Shown here: piece after piece, positions 34,136-42,488 of the stretch
How positions within the stretch are numbered: the first letter of the stretch is position 1
Layout of the letters: each line of letters starts with the position of its first letter
Assembly: GCF_016595215.1 (NCBI RefSeq)
Contig: NZ_JAENHK010000010.1
Location: forward strand, 310,001 to 374,000
Source of the DNA: Chryseobacterium paridis
Lineage (GTDB): Bacteria; Bacteroidota; Bacteroidia; Flavobacteriales; Weeksellaceae
Direction: 5' to 3'
DNA: 64,000 nucleotides
Program-made: the position numbers and the translations under genes
The notes under the pieces: model-generated
Databases searched by the model: none
What the model was told of the DNA's origin: nothing
Seen by the model: only the letters and a program-made list of their open reading frames with translations

Positions 34136-34304
34136 TTAAATTTCTTTCTCAAAAAAAATAGGAATAAAAACAGATCTTCTCTTAGTTCCTAATCCCATTA
34201 AAAAATTTTTAAACGGCATTTTTGGAAAGAATTATAAAATAAATTTTATAAGGGAAGAACTTGTTGTGCATAATATTAAAATAAGATAAAAATAAATTAA
34301 CAAA
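34136..34304 (+). promoter_or_regulatory. Putative attenuator region between leader peptide and DAHP synthase
   Basis: Two pairings compete in part: TAGGAA with TTCCTA (34159-34164, 34186-34191), and TCTTCTCTTA with TAAGGGAAGA (34175-34184, 34249-34258, one G-U pair). I do not see a classical GC-rich stem followed by a U-tract, so the mechanism may be translational rather than terminator-based. Confidence 0.4.
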
Positions 34305-35384
34305 ATGAATTTAAAAGACTTAAAAAACGATTGGATTAATGAGTTTTCACAGCCATTAATGATTGCAGGACCTTGTAGTGCTGAAAGCGAAGCTCAGATG
34401 TTGGAAACAGCAAAGAGAATAAAAGAATCCAATGCTCAGGTACCTGTTTTTCGTGCTGGTATCTGGAAACCACGCACGAAACCCAATGGATTTGAAGGAG
34501 TTGGTGTAATCGGGTTGAACTGGTTAAAGAAAGTAAAAGAAGAATACGGTTTTAAAACAGCTACCGAAGTTGCGAATGCACACCATGTTTTTGCTGCGTT
34601 AGAAGCAGATGTTGATATCCTTTGGATTGGTGCACGTTCTACAGTAAACCCATTTACCGTTCAGGAAATTGCAATGGCATTAAGAGGAACAGAAAAAACA
34701 GTATTGGTTAAGAATCCTGTAAATCCGGATTTAGCATTATGGATCGGAGCTTTAGAAAGACTCTTAGGACAGGGTATTCATAACCTGGGGGCTATTCACA
34801 GAGGTTTCTCCACATACCAGAAAACAAAATACAGAAATAATCCAAACTGGCAGATCGCATTAGATTTCAAAAGCCAGTTCCCTAATATTCCAATGTTAAT
34901 TGACCCTTCTCACATTTGTGGAAACAGAACAGGATTGGCAGATATCACTCAGGAGGCGATGAACGTTGGTTACCAAGGTGCTATCATAGAAAGTCACTGT
35001 AATCCGGATGAGGCTTGGAGTGATGCTTCACAGCAAATTACACCAGAAGTTTTAGCGGATCTAATTGGTAATTTGAAAATCAGAAATTCCGGATTAGCTG
35101 GATTTGATGATGAAATGGGAAGACACAGAACATTAATTTCTGATCTCGATTTTCAATTAATTGAATTACTTTCTCAAAGGATGAAAATTTCTGAAAAGAT
35201 TGGTAAGCTTAAAAAGGAAAATGATATCGCTATATTCCAGCCTGAACGTTGGAAAGTAATTACAGAATACGCTACACAAAAAGCCAGAGAAACAGGAATG
35301 TCTCAGGAATTTATTGAAAAAGTTTTCAAAGCTATCCATGAAGAATCTATTGAGGTTCAGAATAATATTATGATTGAGAGATAG
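34305..35384 (+). CDS. Bifunctional DAHP synthase-chorismate mutase
   Basis: Cytoplasmic enzyme of 359 aa. Residues about 1-260 are a type I-beta DAHP synthase (IAGPCSAES, GIWKPRTKPNGFEG, IDPSHICGNR, ESHCNPDEAWSD) that condenses phosphoenolpyruvate and erythrose-4-phosphate. Residues about 270-355 are an AroQ-class chorismate mutase (DLDFQLIELLSQRMKISEKIG, with the basic catalytic residues). This fusion order is usual in Bacteroidota, where prephenate feedback through the mutase domain controls the synthase. It heads the route to Phe, Tyr and Trp. The upstream aromatic leader peptide suggests transcriptional or translational attenuation as an additional control. Confidence 0.93.
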   Translation: MNLKDLKNDWINEFSQPLMIAGPCSAESEAQMLETAKRIKESNAQVPVFRAGIWKPRTKPNGFEGVGVIGLNWLKKVKEEYGFKTATEVANAHHVFAALEADVDILWIGARSTVNPFTVQEIAMALRGTEKTVLVKNPVNPDLALWIGALERLLGQGIHNLGAIHRGFSTYQKTKYRNNPNWQIALDFKSQFPNIPMLIDPSHICGNRTGLADITQEAMNVGYQGAIIESHCNPDEAWSDASQQITPEVLADLIGNLKIRNSGLAGFDDEMGRHRTLISDLDFQLIELLSQRMKISEKIGKLKKENDIAIFQPERWKVITEYATQKARETGMSQEFIEKVFKAIHEESIEVQNNIMIER

Positions 35385-35792
35385 TAGGATTTAGATAGCA
35401 GGTTTTAGGGCTTAGGAATTAGGAGAGTACGAGGTGGAAATTTCGGTAGTATCCTGATTCTTAAGTCTTTTTTTTAGGTGGTAGGTAGTAGGTAGTAGGT
35501 AGTAGGTAGCAGGGCTTAGGATTTAGGATTTAGAGTTTAAAGTTTAAAGTTTAAAGTTTAAAGTTTATAGTTTATAGTTTAGGAAGTAAGATTGAAAGAG
35601 GTTATTGATTTCAATAATTGTGAATTTTAAATCTTAATTTGCTATCAATCATTATAAGTTATAAGTAAGTATTCCCTTAATTTCTAAAATCCAACACTAT
35701 AACCTGCAACCTATTACCTATTATCTGCAACCTTTTGCCTTTTTTCCCTAAACCCTAAATCCTAAGCCCTAACACCTACTACCTATCACCTA
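35385..35792. repeat. Heptad-periodic inverted element A
   Basis: A 7-bp periodic array starts right after the preceding stop codon (six units, TAGGATT type, 35385-35426) and resumes at 35475-35586 with 16 contiguous units (TAGGTAG x4, TAAAGTT x4 and related). After a spacer the same motif appears in inverted orientation (CCCTAAA-type units) at 35744-35792, preceded by less regular units from about 35700. The arrays share TAGGGCT-TAGGATT. It fills the space between aroG-like and rsgA genes. Confidence 0.75.
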
Positions 35793-35798
35793 ATTCCT

Positions 35799-35806
35799 TA
35801 TATTTG
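35799..35806 (+). promoter_or_regulatory. -7 element of rsgA
   Basis: TATATTTG lies 13 bases before the rsgA start and 6 bases after the inverted end of the heptad array. Confidence 0.45.
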
Positions 35807-35819
35807 CACTTCTATACTT

Positions 35820-36746
35820 ATGAAAGGAAAAATAATTAAATCTACGGGAAGTTGGTATCAGGTTTTGGAAATGGAAACCGGTAGAATTTTCGAGGCCAGA
35901 ATTCGCGGGAAATTTAAATTGATTAAAACCCGACTTACCAATCCACTTGCTGTAGGTGATTATGTAGAATTTCAACTGGAACAGGATGATATTGCATGGA
36001 TTACCAAAATAGAACCACGTAAAAATTACCTGATCAGAAAGTCGGTTAATCTTTCTAAAGAAGCCCATATCATTGCTTCTAATATTGATTTAGCTTGCTT
36101 TATTTTTACGCTTAAATATCCTGAAACTTCACTTGGCTTTCTAGATCGCTTTTTAGCATGTTGTGAAGCTTATAACATCACTCCATTAATTTTGTTTAAT
36201 AAAATTGATGTTTTGCACGAAGAAGAAATAGAAATTGTAAAGGATATAGAATTTCTTTATCAGGAAATAGGGTATAATACATTAGAAATATCTTCCTATT
36301 CAAAACTTAATTTAGATGATCTGCAGGATATCTTAAAGGATAAAACTTCTGTGTTTTTTGGGCATTCAGGTTGTGGGAAATCTACACTAGTTAATGCGTT
36401 GCAGCCTGGTTTAAATTTAAAGACATCAGAAATATCAGATTCTCACCTGAAAGGAAAACATACCACTACGTTTGCTCAAATGCATTTTTGGGAATTTGGG
36501 GGTAATGTAATTGATACCCCGGGGGTTAGAGAGTTTGCAATGATAGACATAGAAAAAGAAGAGGTACAGCATTATTTCCCTGAGATTTTTAAAAAGAGGG
36601 AAGAATGTAAATTCCACAATTGTATGCATATCAATGAACCCAAGTGTGCTGTTGTAGCTGCTCTGGAAACTGGAGAAATTCAACATTCGAGGTATGCTAC
36701 TTATATAAAACTCATGGACGAAGCAGAAGAAGCTTCACAAAAATAG
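35820..36746 (+). CDS. rsgA: Ribosome small-subunit-dependent GTPase A
   Basis: RsgA/YjeQ, 308 aa, a late 30S assembly factor. An N-terminal OB-fold is followed by a circularly permuted GTPase, so G4 (FNKIDVL) comes before G1 (GHSGCGKST) and G3 (DTPG). The C-terminal zinc-binding segment holds CKFHNCMH and the following Cys of EPKC. Length and motif order are standard. It precedes an AraC regulator by only eight bases, an arrangement that could make the two co-transcribed, though their roles are unrelated. Confidence 0.95.
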   Translation: MKGKIIKSTGSWYQVLEMETGRIFEARIRGKFKLIKTRLTNPLAVGDYVEFQLEQDDIAWITKIEPRKNYLIRKSVNLSKEAHIIASNIDLACFIFTLKYPETSLGFLDRFLACCEAYNITPLILFNKIDVLHEEEIEIVKDIEFLYQEIGYNTLEISSYSKLNLDDLQDILKDKTSVFFGHSGCGKSTLVNALQPGLNLKTSEISDSHLKGKHTTTFAQMHFWEFGGNVIDTPGVREFAMIDIEKEEVQHYFPEIFKKREECKFHNCMHINEPKCAVVAALETGEIQHSRYATYIKLMDEAEEASQK

Positions 36747-36754
36747 CATGCTTC

Positions 36755-37570
36755 ATGAGCCAGGAAAAACATATTCCTATCCATAACTTAACCTATCAGG
36801 AATTTCAGTTCACGACGTTAGAAAACGGCCATCCTGAAAATTTCAATGATGTTCATCGTCATAATTTTTTTGAAATTCTTTGGTTCACGCAAGTAAAAGA
36901 AGATAGTCACCTAGAACTTGATTTTGAGCATTATGATATCAAAAACAATCAGATTTGTATCATTGCTCCGGGACAGGTATTCAATATGAAATTACGTGGT
37001 GAAAAAGGGTATGTCTTTGCGATCAGCAGAGAAATATTTCAGGAAGTTTGCGAAATAGAAGCTATCCTCGCAAGTGGGATACATCCCTTTTTCTTAGATT
37101 CTAAAAATAAAATCATCTGCCAGTCTATAATTTCTCTTCTCGAGCAGGAATATGATGGAAGCTCCCGGATAAATTTGCTTAAAGCTTATCTAAAGGCTTT
37201 TTGTATTGTTATCACTGAAGACCTTACTTCACAGGAACCTTTGATAAGTGATAAACAAAGAATTCAAAATCTGGTAATGCTCATTGAAAATCATTATGTC
37301 ACTGAAAAAGAGACACGGTTTTATGCGGAAAACCTTAATATAAGTACCCATCATCTTAATGATATCGTTCGTATTTCCAGAGGGACTACTGTGAAAAAAA
37401 TGATTGCCCAAAGACTTTTATTGGAAGCTAAAAGAGAACTGAGCTTTGGAGCTTTAACCGTAAAAGAAGTGGCTTTCAAACTTGGATTTAATGATGCTTC
37501 TTATTTTTCCAGATTTTTTAAGAAACAGACAGGGAGCAACCCTGAACAGTTCAAAAATATCCAGGATTGA
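36755..37570 (+). CDS. AraC-family regulator with cupin-like N-terminus
   Basis: Regulator of 271 aa. The ATG at 36755 is chosen because the longer frame overlaps rsgA. The N-terminal half is a cupin-type sensing domain with HRHNFFEILWF. The C-terminal 100 residues form two helix-turn-helix units ending FNDASYFSRFFKKQTGSNPEQFK, the AraC signature. Downstream lies a Bcr/CflA-type exporter 124 bases away on the same strand, a likely target by position. Confidence 0.88.
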   Translation: MSQEKHIPIHNLTYQEFQFTTLENGHPENFNDVHRHNFFEILWFTQVKEDSHLELDFEHYDIKNNQICIIAPGQVFNMKLRGEKGYVFAISREIFQEVCEIEAILASGIHPFFLDSKNKIICQSIISLLEQEYDGSSRINLLKAYLKAFCIVITEDLTSQEPLISDKQRIQNLVMLIENHYVTEKETRFYAENLNISTHHLNDIVRISRGTTVKKMIAQRLLLEAKRELSFGALTVKEVAFKLGFNDASYFSRFFKKQTGSNPEQFKNIQD

Positions 37571-37694
37571 TATAATTCATCCTCAGTTTGTGCTGGTATC
37601 CCTTCACTTCTTTTATTGAATAGCCCCCTTTTTTATAAGAATTTTGCCATCATATAAGTCATCATATTAACCGATTAATGATTAAAAATTCTTT

Positions 37695-38885
37695 ATGAGA
37701 AACCTAAGTATTATAGTATTTATTTTAGCCCTTTTAAACACTCTGGAGTCCCTGAGTATCGACCTTTATTTACCTGCTTTTCCGAGCATGTCCAAAATTT
37801 TCCAGACTGATATCGGACATATACAGATTTCTATTTCTATTTTTTTTGCAGGTTTTGCAATAGGGCAATTATTGTGGGGGCCTTTATCGGATAAAAAAGG
37901 CAGAAAGCCAATGCTATACTGTGGATTGATCTTATTTATCATTGGAGCAGTTGCCATTATTTTCACAGAAAATGTATATGTATTATGGATGATGCGTTTT
38001 CTTCAGGCTTTTGGAGGAAGTGCAGGAATAGTTATAGGAAGAGCTATTGTGATAGATTTATATGACAAAGAAAAAGCAGTAACTATTTTTTCCAAACAGT
38101 CCCAAATAAGTGGTATTGCGCCAATTGTTGCTCCATTATTAGGAAGCGTATTCCTGAGATTTTGGGGATGGAACAGTGCATTTACTTTTTTAAGTATTTT
38201 AGGAGCATTAACGCTATTACTTGTTGTTAAGTATGTTCCTGAAACAAACTCCAGGATCACATCACCTGAAACATTGTCCGATGAAATCAAATTAAAACAT
38301 CAGTTAAAAATTATTATTTCAAATAAAGACTTTATCAGCAATACTATTATTGGAAGTATTGCATTTTCTTCACTCATTATTTACATTTCAAATGCTCCCT
38401 TATTATTTATGGAGATTCATGGGTTCTCCAGCGAGGTATTCAGTTTTATATTTGCTTTTAATTCGATGGCATTGATCTTTGCGGCTTATATAACCCCTAA
38501 ATTGACACAAAGAATAAAGGATACGAAGATTCTGCTGTCAGCGGCTATTCTTTTATTGTCGATGAGTTGTCTTCATTTATTGATATCGGTCACACAATTG
38601 CCTGTAGGTTTAGAAGTGGCAGTTTTATTTTCTTCGCTTATAGCGATTGGACTTCTTTTTCCTATTACCACAGCGCATGCATTGTCTCCTTTTAAAGAAG
38701 GACGTGGTACTGCGGCTGCTTTAATGGGATTTATGCAGCTAATGGTTACCTTTTTAATGTCAGGATTAGTGGGCTTTTTAGAATCTAAATCGATTATGCC
38801 AATGGTTATGGCACGAATAGCACTTGCTGTAATAGCAGTATATTTTGCTTATTATACTTTTTCCCGTAAAAAAGTTTTGGCATAA
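37695..38885 (+). CDS. MFS drug exporter, Bcr/CflA family
   Basis: Twelve-helix cytoplasmic membrane antiporter of 396 aa. The signature SIDLYLPAFPSM in helix 1 and GQLLWGPLSDKKGRKPML in the loop between helices 2 and 3 mark the Bcr/CflA subgroup, which exports drugs such as bicyclomycin, chloramphenicol or sulfonamides, and also small metabolites. The gene follows an AraC regulator. No terminator is evident directly after it. Confidence 0.88.
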   Translation: MRNLSIIVFILALLNTLESLSIDLYLPAFPSMSKIFQTDIGHIQISISIFFAGFAIGQLLWGPLSDKKGRKPMLYCGLILFIIGAVAIIFTENVYVLWMMRFLQAFGGSAGIVIGRAIVIDLYDKEKAVTIFSKQSQISGIAPIVAPLLGSVFLRFWGWNSAFTFLSILGALTLLLVVKYVPETNSRITSPETLSDEIKLKHQLKIIISNKDFISNTIIGSIAFSSLIIYISNAPLLFMEIHGFSSEVFSFIFAFNSMALIFAAYITPKLTQRIKDTKILLSAAILLLSMSCLHLLISVTQLPVGLEVAVLFSSLIAIGLLFPITTAHALSPFKEGRGTAAALMGFMQLMVTFLMSGLVGFLESKSIMPMVMARIALAVIAVYFAYYTFSRKKVLA

Positions 38886-39074
38886 AATCAATGGAGTAAA
38901 TGAATTATTTGTGACATGATTTTCTTACTTCATTAATATATAATTCATGCCATTTTTACTGCCTTATATATTGAACACGTGATTAATTTTTGCTTTTTTG
39001 CGGTTTTAGATGCAGATTTTGGGGATTTTTTTCAAAAGATAGAACGTTTTTTAATACCTATTATCAACAAAAAA

Positions 39075-39107
39075 CCCAGCCGAAGCTGGGTAAAAACTAA
39101 TAACCAT
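39075..39107. repeat. CGAA hairpin followed by AAACTAATAACCAT, copy 1
   Basis: CCCAGC-CGAA-GCTGGG is followed by a 14-base motif that recurs exactly at 42398-42411. Read on the minus strand the stem has a TTCG loop and ends in T6, so it could also terminate leftward transcripts. Confidence 0.55.
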
Positions 39108-39239
39108 GAAAACTCAAATTAAACATGAGAATCGGAATAGAATAAACAATTACTGTGCCAAAGATTCATATGGCATTTCTTAATAAAAGTTATTTTTATG
39201 TTAAAAAAAAATTAAAATAGAAGTAAGAATATTTTTTTG

Positions 39240-39247
39240 TAATTTTG
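39240..39247 (+). promoter_or_regulatory. -7 element of ndk
   Basis: TAATTTTG followed by C, a close fit, 24 bases before the start. Confidence 0.5.
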
Positions 39248-39271
39248 CGGCATTAAAAAAAATATACGTTT

Positions 39272-39688
39272 ATGTCTAACATTACATTCACTATGATTAA
39301 GCCTGACGCAGTAGCAGACGGACATATCGGTGCTATATTAGGTAAAATTGCAGAAGGAGGTTTTAAAATCAAAGCTTTGAAGTTAACTCAACTTACTGTT
39401 GCTGACGCAAAAAAATTCTATGAAGTACATGCTGAAAGACCATTTTATGGAGAATTAGTAGAATTCATGAGCTCAGGACCAATCGTTGCAGCGGTTTTAG
39501 AAAAAGACAATGCTGTTGAGGATTTCAGAACTCTTATCGGAGCTACTAATCCTGCAGAAGCTGCAGAAGGTACAATTAGAAAAATGTTTGCAAGAAGCAT
39601 AGGAGAGAATGCTGTTCACGGTTCAGATTCTAATGAGAACGCTCTTATTGAAGCACAATTCCATTTTTCTGGAAGAGAGATTTTCTAA
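39272..39688 (+). CDS. ndk: Nucleoside diphosphate kinase
   Basis: Ndk, 138 aa, transfers the gamma-phosphate of ATP to nucleoside diphosphates. The active-site His is in [12 protein letters not shown], and the N-terminal [10 protein letters not shown] is diagnostic. The length is that of standard bacterial enzymes. It is a single-gene unit with a strong terminator after it. Confidence 0.97.
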   Translation: MSNITFTMIKPDAVADGHIGAILGKIAEGGFKIKALKLTQLTVADAKKFYEVHAERPFYGELVEFMSSGPIVAAVLEKDNAVEDFRTLIGATNPAEAAEGTIRKMFARSIGENAVHGSDSNENALIEAQFHFSGREIF

Positions 39689-39710
39689 GATAAAATTTTT
39701 TCAAAATATA

Positions 39711-39738
39711 AATCCGGAGAGCAATCTCCGGATTTTTT
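39711..39738 (+). terminator. Terminator after ndk
   Basis: Ten-bp perfect arms AATCCGGAGA (39711-39720) and 39725-39734 with a GCAA loop and T6. Confidence 0.85.
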
Positions 39739-39741
39739 GTT

Positions 39742-39792
39742 TTATAACCACCTTGGTGGCTTCGAGAGCATCAGCCACCAAGATGGTTATAA
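39742..39792. repeat. Long hairpin with 20-bp arms
   Basis: Arms 39742-39761 and 39773-39792 differ at one position (G-U compatible), loop of 11 bases. The right arm overlaps the stop of the fucosidase gene. The hairpin lacks a T-tract on the minus strand, so it may act as an mRNA 3' stabiliser. Confidence 0.5.
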
Positions 39793-41625
39793 GTTGCTCT
39801 CAATAGCACCGACTTTTTCTCTATACAGCTCTAGAGGTTTATCCAATAATACAGCAATAACCGTCATATTTTTATCCAGTCTTTCTTTTGAAACATCTAT
39901 ATAGATGATTCCAGGTCTGTCGCTCCAATATAGTTTGTTATAGATATGATGATTGAGCATCGAGCCTTCACCAACAATCCTGATCCTTGAAATTCCGTTT
40001 TTAATTCCCTTTAAGGCAATTGGACCTGTAGGAGTTCCTTCTACAAAGAGATAAAGAGTTTGCTTATCCTTTGAAAGGGTACTCATTCCTGAATAATGAC
40101 CGTCTGGCAGTCCTTTTCCTGTTTCAAAAAGAGCTTCTGCATGTTTACTGATCCACGATAAAGTTTCTGAATTTGTTTTTGAAGTTTTTGGAATGGTCAT
40201 TTCCATACCATCCTGTGTAAGACCGGAACTATTCAATACATTATTTCCGACAGTCAATTGATTGGCAATATCATAAACTGCCAATTTTGTATTCTTATTG
40301 TCTTTGATATCTGAAAGTGAATTGGCTTCTTTTGGAAAATCTTTCAGTATTGCGATTGGATCTTTAAAACTTAGTTGTACTACAGTGGCATCCTGATCAA
40401 ATTGGGTATTTGAAAAATTCAGCGTTAGGGTTTTATTGGTGGTAAGATTAAAATTGACTTTTGCTTTATCGTCTCCAATGATTTTTGCTGAGATCGGCTG
40501 ATTAACGAGTCCATAGATCTTTGTAAAATCTTTCGCTTCTTCAAGATATAAGAATAGGTTCTTTTTATCAACAGAGAGAGCTGATTTTCCTCTGTAGTTT
40601 TCAAATGGAATCCCATGGCGTGTATTGTAGATAGCATCGGAATATTTTGCCGTCCATCGTCCAAGGTTCTTTAGTATTTTAATTTGTTCTTCAGGAATAC
40701 TTCCGTCTGCTTTTGGTCCTATATCCAGCAATAAATTTCCCCCCATACTGATCACATCAGCTAATGTTCTTACGAGCATGTTCGGGGTTTTATAGTTTTC
40801 ATCAAAAGGTTGATAGCCCCATGAGTCATTCATTGTATAACATAACTCCCAATATTCATTTTGGGGGCTGATTACGGGAATGCCTTGTTCAGGAGTTTCA
40901 TAGTCTCCATGATCCGTCAGTCTTGAATTGACAATAATATTCGGATTGAATTTTCTTAAATTTTCCAACGTCACAGGAGCTTGCCATTCTTCTGAAGTAT
41001 GTTCCCAATCCCCATCGAACCATAATAAGTCCGGATGGTAACGATCAGAGAGATCATTTAATTGCTCCTGATAATAATGAACGAAATTTTGCCAACGTTT
41101 TGAATCGTCTTTAATTTCGTATCGCTTTTTTGTTTTGGTATTAATATCATAATAAGGATGGCTCCAATCCGGAAGAGAGTAGTAGAGCCCTGTTTTAAGC
41201 CCTGTTTTTTTTAGCTCCATCACGAAGGGAGTTAGAACATCTTTCTTTGCTAAAGAATTCCTGGGAATGGTGGTCGCTTTTTCAGCTGACGAATCCCAAA
41301 GTGAAACACCATCATGATGTTTTGTCGTAATGACGGAATATTTTGCTCCTGAATCTTTGATCAGTTTTGCCCAATATACGGGATCATACTTTGAAGCAGA
41401 GAAACCATTCAACTGCTTCATATAATTTTCATGGTTGATGTAATTATTAAAAAAAGACCACGATTCTGAAATTCCATCAACAGAATAAATTCCCCAATGG
41501 ATAAAAATCCCAAGTTTAGCATTCTGAAACCATTCCATTTTTTTTGGGTTCGGTTTATCCTGGGCATTTATATTTCCGGAAACTAAAAACCCCAATAGAA
41601 AAGCGATGGTCCATTTGTTTTTCAT
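39787..41625 (-). CDS. Secreted alpha-L-fucosidase (GH29)
   Basis: GH29 enzyme of 612 aa. The ATG at 41625 starts a signal peptide (KWTIAFLLGFLVSGNINAQ); an earlier start is not needed. The catalytic barrel (about 25-360) has GIFIHWG, SVITTKHHDGVSLWDS, the nucleophile Asp in LLWFDGDW and the NSRLTDHGDYETPEQ region bearing a candidate acid/base residue. Beta-sandwich domains follow. It cleaves terminal alpha-L-fucose from glycans or oligosaccharides, in the periplasm or at the cell surface. It stands alone, without a Sus system in the window. Confidence 0.9.
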   Translation of the reverse strand: MKNKWTIAFLLGFLVSGNINAQDKPNPKKMEWFQNAKLGIFIHWGIYSVDGISESWSFFNNYINHENYMKQLNGFSASKYDPVYWAKLIKDSGAKYSVITTKHHDGVSLWDSSAEKATTIPRNSLAKKDVLTPFVMELKKTGLKTGLYYSLPDWSHPYYDINTKTKKRYEIKDDSKRWQNFVHYYQEQLNDLSDRYHPDLLWFDGDWEHTSEEWQAPVTLENLRKFNPNIIVNSRLTDHGDYETPEQGIPVISPQNEYWELCYTMNDSWGYQPFDENYKTPNMLVRTLADVISMGGNLLLDIGPKADGSIPEEQIKILKNLGRWTAKYSDAIYNTRHGIPFENYRGKSALSVDKKNLFLYLEEAKDFTKIYGLVNQPISAKIIGDDKAKVNFNLTTNKTLTLNFSNTQFDQDATVVQLSFKDPIAILKDFPKEANSLSDIKDNKNTKLAVYDIANQLTVGNNVLNSSGLTQDGMEMTIPKTSKTNSETLSWISKHAEALFETGKGLPDGHYSGMSTLSKDKQTLYLFVEGTPTGPIALKGIKNGISRIRIVGEGSMLNHHIYNKLYWSDRPGIIYIDVSKERLDKNMTVIAVLLDKPLELYREKVGAIESNL

Positions 41626-41766
41626 ACTTATAATTTTGCTCACTAAAATAAGGAAAGTCAAGTGTAATTCACTATTTGAAGATCAAATTAATTTTGTGAT
41701 CAATCATATTCAGAATAGACTTATTTTTATATGATAAACAAGACTATAATCATCAAAACAAAAAAT

Positions 41767-42258
41767 ATGAAAATGACAACAATTATTTTAATTATTACAG
41801 GGGTATTAACCGCTCTTGTTGCTGGTCTTTTCTATGCTTATTCCTGTTCAGTTGTTTTAGGATTAGGAAAATTACAAGACATAGAATACCTGAAAGCGAT
41901 GCAATCTATCAACCGGGAAATTCTAAATCCGGTGTTTTTTCTAAGTTTTATGGGAACCGCTATTATGCTTCCTGTTTGCACTTTTCTATATCGGGCGCAT
42001 AGTCCTGTTTTTATCTTACTATTGCTTGCAACCATAATTTATCTCGTAGGTGTTTTTGGAGTTACAATGATGGGGAATGTTCCTTTGAATGATCAATTGG
42101 ATCAGTTCAATATCGGAGAGGCAACCACAGATGCTGTAAAGAAAATGCGTGGTGTTTTTGAAAACAAATGGAATTATTTAAATATGATCAGAACATTGTG
42201 TTCAACAATGAGTATAATTCTGGTCATTTGTGCCTGTATATGGGCAAAAACAGAATGA
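41767..42258 (+). CDS. Anthrone oxygenase/DUF1772 family membrane protein
   Basis: Small membrane protein of 163 aa with four predicted helices. GLFYAYSCSVVLGL in helix 1 and GNVPLNDQLDQF after helix 3 are typical of DUF1772. The family includes fungal anthrone oxygenases but bacterial members are uncharacterised. A start at 41731 with 12 more residues is possible; I prefer the later ATG, after an A-rich leader. It is not linked to other genes. Confidence 0.8.
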   Translation: MKMTTIILIITGVLTALVAGLFYAYSCSVVLGLGKLQDIEYLKAMQSINREILNPVFFLSFMGTAIMLPVCTFLYRAHSPVFILLLLATIIYLVGVFGVTMMGNVPLNDQLDQFNIGEATTDAVKKMRGVFENKWNYLNMIRTLCSTMSIILVICACIWAKTE

Positions 42259-42383
42259 TTTTTTGATATGTAATTTTTCGAACTCAGTAAAAATACGTAA
42301 TGTAAATTCAGTATTTCTACGGATTGATTATATGGAATTTATTGAGATCTTTACCCCGCATAGAACAATGAAAATCTAGGCGA

Positions 42384-42411
42384 AGTCTCGAAGACTGAAA
42401 CTAATAACCAT
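42384..42411. repeat. CGA hairpin followed by AAACTAATAACCAT, copy 2
   Basis: AGTCT-CGA-AGACT is followed by the same 14-base motif as at 39094-39107. The surroundings of the two copies differ. Confidence 0.5.
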
Positions 42412-42435
42412 CCTAAGCTCAGGTTTTCAAAGAAT

Positions 42436-42459
42436 AAAGGCAGCGTAATAGCTGCCTTT
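42436..42459. terminator. Terminator between DUF1772 gene and rpe
   Basis: Nine-bp arms AAAGGCAGC/GCTGCCTTT around GTAATA with T- and A-rich flanks; functional in both directions. Confidence 0.7.
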
Positions 42460-42488
42460 TCGTGTATGTAAGTTTGCAAACGAAATTT

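Larger units (their letters stand above)
38886..39271. other. Intergenic region between MFS and ndk
   Basis: Contains a hairpin with conserved tail (39075-39107) and the ndk promoter near its right end. A 25-codon frame begins at the conserved ATG (39106); no support for translation. Confidence 0.4.

Noticed and set aside
35740..35792. CCCTAAA-like heptamers resembling plant telomere repeats
   Set aside because: They are the inverted end of a degenerate 7-bp array inside a bacterial gene neighbourhood; the units vary and coding genes flank both sides.
39106..39183. 25-codon frame after the conserved CTAATAACCAT motif
   Set aside because: The second copy of the motif is not followed by a comparable ATG frame, so the motif is not a start signal.
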